A stretch of DNA of 5,773 nucleotides from Acidobacteriota bacterium (GTDB taxonomy: Bacteria; Acidobacteriota; Thermoanaerobaculia; Multivoradales; SZUA-115): contig QIHU01000394.1 in the NCBI GenBank assembly GCA_003231035.1, positions 1 through 5,773 of the forward strand, in the 5' to 3' direction. Position 1 is the first letter of the stretch. The number at the start of each line of letters is the position of its first letter. Shown one piece after another: positions 1-5,234 of the stretch. The notes under the pieces are model-generated. The model did not search any database and was not told the origin of the DNA. It saw only the letters and a list, made by a program, of their open reading frames with translations. Made by a program: the position numbers and the translations under genes.

Positions 1-803
1 GCGGTGATCAGGGAACCGGAACGGGCGGTGGCGCGCACCACCAACACCGTTTGGGCGAGGGCCGCGATGATGCGGTTGCGCACCGGGAAGTGGTGCGCGC
101 GGGGGCCCCGGCCCATGGGGAGTTCGCTGAGTAAGGCGCCGTTGGCGGCGACCTGGGCGGCCAGGGGACCGTGGCCGCGAGGGTAGTCGACCCCGAGGCC
201 ACAGCCTAGGACGGCGATGGTCTTGCCCCCTTCGGCTTCGAGCGCGCCGCGGTGGGCCGCGGTGTCGATTCCGCGGGCAAAGCCTGAAACGACGACGACT
301 CCGGCCAGCGCCAGTTCACGACCAAAGAGCGAGGCCGTCTCGCGTCCGTAAGTGTCGGGGTCTCGAGAACCGACCATGGCGATGGCCGGGCCAGCACTCA
401 GCTCACCTCGCAGGTAGAGGACCGGCGGCGGCATGGCGAGGTCGAAGAGGGGGGCGGGGTAGTCGTCATCGAGAACGGTGACGATCCGCGCCCCGATGCG
501 TGCCGCGCGCTCGCTTTCCGCCTCCGCGATCGCCGCCGCTGTGGAGAGACTAGCGCGCGCCGTGTGCACCGCCGCTGGCTTGAGGCCAAGCTCGCGGGCC
601 ACTTGACTCGCTGGCCCGCCGGCGCGTTGGCTCCTCAGTTGGCTCCCCGGGGCACCGGGCGTGGCCCAGAGGTCAAGCCGGCTCCCAAGCCGGCAGATCG
701 CCGCGCGGGAAATTTCTAGGGTGTTGAGGGCGATCAGAAGGGGGCGATCCAGTTCTGGGTCTCGCGCGCTCCTGGCACCTATGTTGCTTCCTCTATTCTT
801 CAT
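1..803 (-). CDS. dprA: DNA-processing protein DprA (Smf), C-terminus cut by window edge
   Basis: DprA binds single-stranded DNA in the cytoplasm and loads RecA, mainly in natural transformation. My translation of the minus strand from the ATG at 803-801 is open for 267 codons to the window edge. The N-terminal part (residues about 20-120) resembles the DprA leader and ends in the DDDYPAPLFDLAMPPPVLYL segment. The Rossmann-fold core follows: MVGSRDPDTYG (about 143-152), SGFARGIDTAAH (173-184), AVLGCGLGVDYPRGH (197-211), HHFPVRNRIIA (237-247) and RSGSLIT (261-267). These are the hallmark motifs of the family. Roughly 100 residues, including any winged-helix tail, should lie to the left of the window. 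One oddity is Arg257, in VVRA, where the family usually has VVEA. A GGGAGGTG site lies 9-11 nt upstream of the start. The gene is transcribed divergently from the lipoprotein operon. The identification is near certain. Confidence 0.96.
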   Translation of the reverse strand, partial: MKNRGSNIGARSARDPELDRPLLIALNTLEISRAAICRLGSRLDLWATPGAPGSQLRSQRAGGPASQVARELGLKPAAVHTARASLSTAAAIAEAESERAARIGARIVTVLDDDYPAPLFDLAMPPPVLYLRGELSAGPAIAMVGSRDPDTYGRETASLFGRELALAGVVVVSGFARGIDTAAHRGALEAEGGKTIAVLGCGLGVDYPRGHGPLAAQVAANGALLSELPMGRGPRAHHFPVRNRIIAALAQTVLVVRATARSGSLIT

Positions 804-812
804 GCCTGTATC

Positions 813-820
813 CACCTCCC
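813..820 (-). promoter_or_regulatory. Ribosome-binding site of dprA
   Basis: On the minus strand GGGAGGTG precedes the ATG at 803, with about 11 nt between GGAGG and the start. The spacing is slightly long, but no other Shine-Dalgarno-like match lies nearer and no better start codon is in frame. It supports the 803 start. Confidence 0.6.
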
Positions 821-840
821 GGTTGGCCCGTGTGATGATC

Positions 841-855
841 TCTAGTCTGTCTAGA
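841..855. repeat. Short perfect inverted repeat in the divergent intergenic region
   Basis: TCTAG, five spacer bases, then CTAGA form a perfect 15-nt dyad. The overlapping GTCTAGAC (849-856) is an 8-bp palindrome. The dyad lies about 40 bp upstream of the dprA start, where a repressor or activator of dprA could bind. An operator role is inference; only the symmetry is seen. Confidence 0.35.
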
Positions 856-880
856 CGCAAAGCAGCCGAGAAATCGCTCA

Positions 881-901
881 TCGAGGTTCGGTCGAGGTTC
901 G
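881..901. repeat. Two direct copies of TCGAGGTTCG with an 11-bp period
   Basis: TCGAGGTTCG occurs at 881-890 and again at 892-901. The period of 11 bp is about one helical turn, so both copies face the same side of the DNA. The repeat sits between dprA and the divergent lipoprotein gene, about 50 bp upstream of that gene's putative -10 box. It could be a tandem binding site; the function is unknown. Confidence 0.4.
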
Positions 902-945
902 AATGAGAGGAGCCAGAGAAGGCCAGGGCGGTGGCGGTGCTCGTA

Positions 946-951
946 TATACT
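946..951 (+). promoter_or_regulatory. Possible -10 box of the lipoprotein operon promoter
   Basis: TATACT is close to the sigma-70 -10 consensus and stands out as an AT-rich patch in GC-rich sequence, about 54 bp upstream of the lipoprotein ATG. No recognisable -35 hexamer lies 16-18 bp upstream. The promoter may be activator-dependent or the match may be chance. Confidence 0.3.
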
Positions 952-993
952 CCCGTGATCCGTTACCAAATCTTCACCACCGCCGTCCTTCTC

Positions 994-998
994 GGAGG
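994..998 (+). promoter_or_regulatory. Ribosome-binding site of the TPR lipoprotein gene
   Basis: GGAGG followed by 6 nt and then the ATG at 1005. This sets the start at 1005 rather than at the in-frame ATG at 903, because only the 1005 start gives a proper lipoprotein signal peptide. Confidence 0.85.
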
Positions 999-1004
999 TA
1001 TCCG

Positions 1005-1451
1005 ATGCGCCTGAACCGTCTGGTTTTTCTACCCGCGGCGCTGGTCGTGCTGGCTGGCTTGGTCGGCTGTAGTACTCGCAACTATGGCAAGGCCGATCGC
1101 GCGCCGTCCCAACTCGCTTTTGGCGTCGACATGGCCAAACGAGGGCTGTGGAGCGAAGCCCTCTTCCGCTTCCAGCAGGCCGGTGAACTCGATCCCGGCA
1201 ATGCTCACGTGTTCAACAATATGGCCGTCGCCGCGGAGGCGGTCGGCGAGTTCGACCAGGCTCGCGAGCTCTACGACAAAGCTCTGCGGCTGGCTCCTGG
1301 AGATCCAGCGGTCAAGCGCAACTATGCCCGCTTCGTCGAGTTCTACAACAACTACAACGCGGACCGCACCACCCCTGGTGAGGGGAGTGAGGAGCCGGAA
1401 GAACCGGCAGATGGCGATCAGTCCGCTGACGGTGACGGCGCAGTCCTGTGA
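1005..1451 (+). CDS. TPR-repeat lipoprotein
   Basis: The product has 148 residues. The N-terminus has a short basic start (MRLNRL), a hydrophobic stretch, and the lipobox L19-V20-G21-C22, so it should be lipidated at Cys22 after export. Ser23 at mature position +2 fits outer-membrane sorting under the E. coli Lol rule, which may not hold here. Residues about 37-100 form two tetratricopeptide-like units of 34 residues: LAFGVDMAKRGLWSEALFRF... and VFNNMAVAAEAVGEFDQARELYDKAL..., with helix-pairing residues and DP/PGN or PGD turns. A partial third helix runs from about 101 to 117. The tail (124-148) is rich in Glu, Asp, Gly and Pro and is probably disordered. TPRs bind other proteins, so a scaffold role in the envelope is likely. 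It is the first gene of the apparent operon. No specific family name can be assigned. Confidence 0.88.
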   Translation: MRLNRLVFLPAALVVLAGLVGCSTRNYGKADRAPSQLAFGVDMAKRGLWSEALFRFQQAGELDPGNAHVFNNMAVAAEAVGEFDQARELYDKALRLAPGDPAVKRNYARFVEFYNNYNADRTTPGEGSEEPEEPADGDQSADGDGAVL

Positions 1452-1452
1452 A

Positions 1453-1482
1453 GAGCACGGTGAAGGCGAAAGACCCGTGCTC
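1453..1482 (+). other. Intercistronic hairpin after the lipoprotein gene
   Basis: GAGCACGG (1453-1460) and CCGTGCTC (1475-1482) form a perfect 8-bp stem with a 14-nt loop. It begins two bases after the TGA stop. No T-run follows, so it is not a classical intrinsic terminator. It could stabilise the upstream mRNA, mark a processing site, or reduce read-through into the next gene. Confidence 0.4.
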
Positions 1483-1539
1483 AGTCCCGTTGGAGAGTTC
1501 ATCCCATCGCTCGCCCCAATTGACTACTCCGAGAGAGCC

Positions 1540-1543
1540 GAGG
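1540..1543 (+). promoter_or_regulatory. Ribosome-binding site of the periplasmic protein gene
   Basis: GAGG followed by a 6-nt spacer and the ATG at 1550. It favours the 1550 start over the in-frame GTG at 1448, which overlaps the upstream stop but has no Shine-Dalgarno match. Confidence 0.6.
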
Positions 1544-1549
1544 CTTCGC

Positions 1550-2257
1550 ATGTTCAAGCACGGATCCATATTGGCGTTCCTGTTGACCTTCCTCTTGACC
1601 GCCGCGAGCGCGACTCTGTGGGCGCAGTCCACCGAGGTGCGCCTGCGCCTGCCGCAGCGCGCGCGGCTCGATATCGAAGGTAACGAGTCGATCACCATCG
1701 TGCCTTTCCTGGTGGTGAGTCAGGAGGGGGAGGATCGACCGATTCGAGGTCGCGATATCGACGTCCAACAAGAGTTCGAGCGCTACCTCTTGAAGGTCCT
1801 GCGCCGCGATACGGACCTCAAGGTGTTGGAATCTTCGCCGGTGGATCTACCGACTTTCGACATCGACCGACTCAGTCGAGAGCAAGACTTCTGGGCCGCC
1901 GTGGGCTCGCGCAGCAGTGCCGACTTGGTGCTCGGAGGGAGCCTTGATTTCGACATTCAAGACAAGACCGGCTACCGGACCGAGGCTTTCACCTCGCCGT
2001 ACGATGGGCGGGAATACTACCGGCAGGTTTTGGTCGAGCAGACGGGTTTCGAATACGACATCCTGCTTCAGGTATTCGACGGTGAGACCGGAAAGCTGCT
2101 CTACACCGACAACTTCAAAGACTTTCAGAGCATCGAAGGGGAAGATGCCGACCCCTTGGTGGGAATGTTCGAGAATCTGTACGCCATCGAGGATCGGCTG
2201 GTGAATATCTTCACGGTCAAAGAGATCGAGGCTTCGCGGATTCTGTTCACCGAGTGA
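1550..2257 (+). CDS. Exported periplasmic protein, probable CsgG/TolB-N-like fold
   Basis: The product has 235 residues. Residues 1-25 are a signal peptide (MFKHGS, then a Leu/Phe/Ala-rich core, with cleavage likely after A21 or A25). There is no lipobox, so the mature protein should be soluble in the periplasm. The body shows an alternating strand/helix pattern: ESITIVPFLVV (46-56), a helix DVQQEFERYLLKVLRR (71-86), the strand LKVLES (90-95), a helix ending near 118, the strand ADLVLGGSLDF (124-134), and further strands (YRQVLVEQTGFEYDILLQVFD, about 157-177, and KLLYTDNF). The strand-VPF, helix, KVLES, ADLVLGG order is what I know from CsgG-like proteins and the N-terminal domain of TolB. 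The similarity is at fold level only, so the function is unassigned. It ends 16 nt before the propeller-barrel gene, which suggests a working partnership. An upstream in-frame GTG at 1448 would destroy the signal peptide. Confidence 0.82.
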   Translation: MFKHGSILAFLLTFLLTAASATLWAQSTEVRLRLPQRARLDIEGNESITIVPFLVVSQEGEDRPIRGRDIDVQQEFERYLLKVLRRDTDLKVLESSPVDLPTFDIDRLSREQDFWAAVGSRSSADLVLGGSLDFDIQDKTGYRTEAFTSPYDGREYYRQVLVEQTGFEYDILLQVFDGETGKLLYTDNFKDFQSIEGEDADPLVGMFENLYAIEDRLVNIFTVKEIEASRILFTE

Positions 2258-2261
2258 GGGT

Positions 2262-2267
2262 AGGGAG
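2262..2267 (+). promoter_or_regulatory. Ribosome-binding site supporting a GTG start
   Basis: AGGGAG with a 6-nt spacer before the GTG at 2274. It supports that start over the in-frame ATG at 2292, which would have no well-placed Shine-Dalgarno site and would remove the basic residues before the signal core. Confidence 0.7.
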
Positions 2268-2273
2268 ATAACC

Positions 2274-5186
2274 GTGCTTCAGAGACGACAAATGCTAGGG
2301 GTCGAGGCTTGGGTAGTGGCTTGGGTAGTGGCTTTGGCGCTGTTCGCCAGTTCCGCCCCGATGAGCGCTCAGTACCGAGGTTTCGGCCAGAACAAAGTCC
2401 AATACAAGGATTTCGACTGGAAGATCTACCACTCGACACACTTCGATGTGCACTACTACGAGGAAGAGAAGGCACTGCTGCAAAAAGTGGTCTCCTTCGC
2501 CGAGAGTGCCTACGATCAGCTGGCGCGCGAGTTCAATTATCACCAGATTACAGAGCCGACGCCGCTGATTTTCTACGCCACCCACTCGGCCTTCGAACAG
2601 AACAACATCATCCTCAACTTCATCCCCGAGGGTATCGGCGCCTTCGCCTCACCGGCCCGCAACCGCATCGTCTTGCCGGTCGACATGCCGGACCCGGATT
2701 TGATGAAGCTCCTTCTGCACGAGATGACCCACATCTTCCAGTACCACATCCTTTTCCAGGGCCGTCTCGGGCGAGCCGCCACCTTGCGGCCACCGCAATG
2801 GTTCATGGAAGGGATGGCCTCCTATATGGCCGACGATGAAGGGAGCCACGACAAGATGGTGCTGCGCGACGCGGTGGTCAACGACAACATCCCTTCGGTG
2901 ACGGAGGGCAACTTCGGCGGCTACTTCGCCTACCGGCTGGGCCACGCGGTCTTTGATTACATCGAGGAGCGGTGGGGCAAGGAGGGATTCAGAGACTTCG
3001 TCTTCGAGTTCCGCAACACCCTCGGGTCTCGGCCGGGGCGCGCCATTCAGCAGGCATTTCGGATCGATCCCGAGGATTTCGATCTTGAATTCCGCCGCTG
3101 GCTGCGCAAGAAATATCTACGGAGTCTGGTCGATACTGGTGAGCCGAGTGATTTTGGGCGCCCGTTCCGGGTTGATCATGTGGCGCGCAACCAGGAAACC
3201 TCGCCGGTGGCATCCCCCTCGGGAGACCTTTTGGCGGCGATCAGTGTGCAGCGTGGTGAGGTTGACATCGTCCTTTTCGATACTAGGACTCGGCGGCAGA
3301 TTCGCAATCTGACCAAGGGGCTCGCCAAGGAGTATCGCTATTTGGTGGCGCAAGGCTTCTTGGTGCCCCGCAGAATGGGGAGGGACTTGACCTTCTCGCC
3401 CGATGGCAACCAAATCGCCGTTTTCGCGCGCCGTGACGAAGGTCGCGCCATCCTCTTTATCGACGTGCTCAACGGTGGCATCCAGCGTATTCTGCCGATG
3501 GATATCGAGCAGCAAGTGGCACCGGCGTGGAGCCCAGACGGGCGCTACATCGCCTTCGCGGGCAACCGCGATGGCCAGTTCGATCTCTTCATGATCGACC
3601 TCTCGACCGAAGAGGTGATCCAGGTCACCGACGACCCGGTTTTTGACGGCGCTCCAGCCTTCTCTCCCGACGGCCGTTCGTTGATTTTCACCTCGGTGGT
3701 GGGGGAGTACGCCAAACTCTTCCGCATCGATGTGGACGATCCCACCCAGCGCTACCAGCTGACCCGCGACGATTCCAATGACAAAGATGCGATCTACTCT
3801 CCCGATGGTCGTCGGGTTTACTTCACCTCGGACCGCAACGGCTTCGACAACATCTACAGCCTTGATCTCGAATCGGGTGAGCTGAAGCGTTGGACTGACG
3901 TGGTCACCGGCTGCTTCATGCCGGCGGTTCTGGCACGCCGCACCGGCGGTGAGGACCTTGCCTTCACCGGCTTGTGGAACGGCACCTACAGTCTATTTTT
4001 GAACGATCTCGAAGAGCCGGTCGAGGAGCCGATAACCATCGAACTTGCTCTCGAGCCGACCGAGGCTGCCGATCTACCGCTCTTCGAGCCGGATATCGAG
4101 GTCACCGTCGACGAAGCGAACGAAGACAACTACGGCGGGTGGAAGCTCTTCTTGGAAGATGCCCAGACAGCGATCGCGGTCGACAACAACAACACCTTCC
4201 TCGGCCAGGTCCGCCTGAGCTTTACCGACTACTTGGGCGACAAGCGGGTTGTTACCACCTTCAGCTCGTTTGACAGCCTGTCCAACTTCAACGTGCTCTA
4301 CGCCGATCTCTCGGATCGGTTGCAGTGGAACGTCAATCTGTTTGACAGTCGCAACTTCTTCTTTGTGCAACGCGATCCCAACAGCGGAACGGTGCTCGAT
4401 CGCCGCTTCGAGGTGCGCATCAGCGGTCTAATCGGCTCACTTTCCTATCCGTTGAGTTTCAACAGCCGGGCATCGGTGGGCGTTGGCTACATCTTCCGTA
4501 AGCTCGACCGTCAGCAGCTCCTCTTCGATCCGGAGTTTGGTCAGTTCCTGGCCATTGTCGAGGACAAAGACGACTTTCCTTGGTTCGAGGCTTCGTTGGT
4601 CAATGACTCCGCGGTCTACCAACCCTGGGGGCCGGCGAGTGGTCGGCGAATGCGGGTGGATGTGAACTACGCGCCCAATATCGACAAACTGGACGGTGAA
4701 GAAAGCACGCTGACCTCGGAATTCTCGGCGGACTATAGGCAGTACTTCTCGCTGTCGCGCCGGACGGTCTTCGCGATGCGCGCCTTTGTGGGTACCCGGC
4801 AGGGAGAGGACAATGTGCCCTTCTTTGTCGGTGGCGACAACATTCGCGGATTCGACTACCGCCGGGTGACCGGTGAGAACATTTTCTTCACCAACTTTGA
4901 GCTGCGCTTCCCCCTGATCGACCTGATCGCCACGCCGGTCTTCAACTTCCAAGGGGTGCGAGGACGCTTCTTCCTCGATATCGCCGGAGTGTGGGACGAT
5001 GGTCAGTCGTTCCAGTTCTGGAACAGCGAGGAATCAAGGCTGGAAGATGGAATTTCGACCTACGGTTTCGGTGTCACCGTTCGCTTCTTGGGTCTCGACC
5101 TGAACTGGGACTTGGCCAAGCAGTGGAACTTCGACCAGACGACGTCGGACACCAGGACGACCTTCTATATAGGCCAACAGTTCTAG
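2274..5186 (+). CDS. Metallopeptidase / PD40 propeller / Omp85-like barrel fusion protein
   Basis: The product has 970 residues. A signal peptide (1 to about 32) is followed by an MA-clan (gluzincin) peptidase-like domain at about 35-280. This domain has H149-E150-M-T-H153 as zinc-binding and catalytic residues and WFMEG (176-180), in which Glu179 should be the third zinc ligand, as in the Peptidase_MA_2 type. A TolB-like propeller follows, with PD40 motifs starting near 314, 375, 420, 464 and 509 and a degenerate sixth at 553. An acidic linker (about 577-620) leads to a beta-barrel (about 641-970) of alternating aromatic strands. The barrel contains FFVGGDNIRGF (I857-R858-G859-F860), which matches the (V/I)RG(F/Y) loop motif of the Omp85 superfamily, and ends in Phe970, the BAM recognition signature. 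No POTRA domain is visible. I infer an outer-membrane anchored protein with a periplasmic protease and propeller. Substrate and activity are unknown. Automated annotation often labels such proteins PD40-domain or BamA/TamA-family. It is the last gene of the operon. Confidence 0.92.
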   Translation: MLQRRQMLGVEAWVVAWVVALALFASSAPMSAQYRGFGQNKVQYKDFDWKIYHSTHFDVHYYEEEKALLQKVVSFAESAYDQLAREFNYHQITEPTPLIFYATHSAFEQNNIILNFIPEGIGAFASPARNRIVLPVDMPDPDLMKLLLHEMTHIFQYHILFQGRLGRAATLRPPQWFMEGMASYMADDEGSHDKMVLRDAVVNDNIPSVTEGNFGGYFAYRLGHAVFDYIEERWGKEGFRDFVFEFRNTLGSRPGRAIQQAFRIDPEDFDLEFRRWLRKKYLRSLVDTGEPSDFGRPFRVDHVARNQETSPVASPSGDLLAAISVQRGEVDIVLFDTRTRRQIRNLTKGLAKEYRYLVAQGFLVPRRMGRDLTFSPDGNQIAVFARRDEGRAILFIDVLNGGIQRILPMDIEQQVAPAWSPDGRYIAFAGNRDGQFDLFMIDLSTEEVIQVTDDPVFDGAPAFSPDGRSLIFTSVVGEYAKLFRIDVDDPTQRYQLTRDDSNDKDAIYSPDGRRVYFTSDRNGFDNIYSLDLESGELKRWTDVVTGCFMPAVLARRTGGEDLAFTGLWNGTYSLFLNDLEEPVEEPITIELALEPTEAADLPLFEPDIEVTVDEANEDNYGGWKLFLEDAQTAIAVDNNNTFLGQVRLSFTDYLGDKRVVTTFSSFDSLSNFNVLYADLSDRLQWNVNLFDSRNFFFVQRDPNSGTVLDRRFEVRISGLIGSLSYPLSFNSRASVGVGYIFRKLDRQQLLFDPEFGQFLAIVEDKDDFPWFEASLVNDSAVYQPWGPASGRRMRVDVNYAPNIDKLDGEESTLTSEFSADYRQYFSLSRRTVFAMRAFVGTRQGEDNVPFFVGGDNIRGFDYRRVTGENIFFTNFELRFPLIDLIATPVFNFQGVRGRFFLDIAGVWDDGQSFQFWNSEESRLEDGISTYGFGVTVRFLGLDLNWDLAKQWNFDQTTSDTRTTFYIGQQF
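2306..2334 (+). repeat. 12-bp tandem repeat inside the signal peptide coding region
   Basis: GGCTTGGGTAGT is present twice without a mismatch (2306-2317, 2318-2329) and is followed by a partial third copy, GGCTT. In frame it encodes two AWVV units in the hydrophobic core of the signal peptide. Since 12 is a multiple of three, copy-number change would lengthen or shorten the core without a frameshift. Confidence 0.8.
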
Positions 5187-5188
5187 GG

Positions 5189-5218
5189 ACCGCCTGCCGC
5201 CGGGCGGCGGCAAGCGGT
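5189..5218 (+). terminator. Strong GC-rich hairpin after the propeller-barrel gene
   Basis: A5189-C5201 pairs with G5206-T5218 around a 4-nt loop (GGGC). This makes a 13-position stem with 12 pairs and one C/A mismatch (5194/5213). It begins 3 nt after the TAG stop. It lacks a following T-run, so termination may be inefficient or factor-dependent; protection of the mRNA 3' end is an alternative. Confidence 0.55.
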
Positions 5219-5223
5219 ACAAT
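5218..5223 (+). promoter_or_regulatory. Possible -10 box for the phosphodiesterase gene, short leader
   Basis: TACAAT fits a sigma-70 -10 box. A start about 7 nt downstream would leave a leader of only about 5 nt before the ATG at 5235, consistent with the lack of any Shine-Dalgarno sequence there. The -35 position falls inside the hairpin and matches poorly (TGCCGC). Confidence 0.35.
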
Positions 5224-5234
5224 CTCTCCAGCTT

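Noticed and set aside
881..905. GGTTCGAAT resembling the T-arm of a tRNA gene
   Set aside because: The flanks do not form the T-stem, and no anticodon arm or acceptor stem is present.
661..906. Plus-strand open frame of 81 codons starting with GTG
   Set aside because: It is mostly antisense to dprA, whose protein motifs are unambiguous, and shows no recognisable domain.
1029..1502. Minus-strand open frame of 157 codons
   Set aside because: It is antisense to the TPR lipoprotein gene, which has a ribosome-binding site, lipobox and repeats; the antisense product shows no motif.
1448..1549. GTG start overlapping the lipoprotein stop (GTGA) for the periplasmic protein
   Set aside because: The overlap looks like translational coupling, but there is no Shine-Dalgarno match and the extra 34 residues would bury the signal peptide. 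The ATG at 1550 has GAGG at good spacing.
4437..4952. Minus-strand open frame of 171 codons
   Set aside because: It lies fully inside the barrel coding region on the opposite strand. Its sequence is low-complexity shadow coding typical of GC-rich genes, and the plus-strand frame has clear family motifs.
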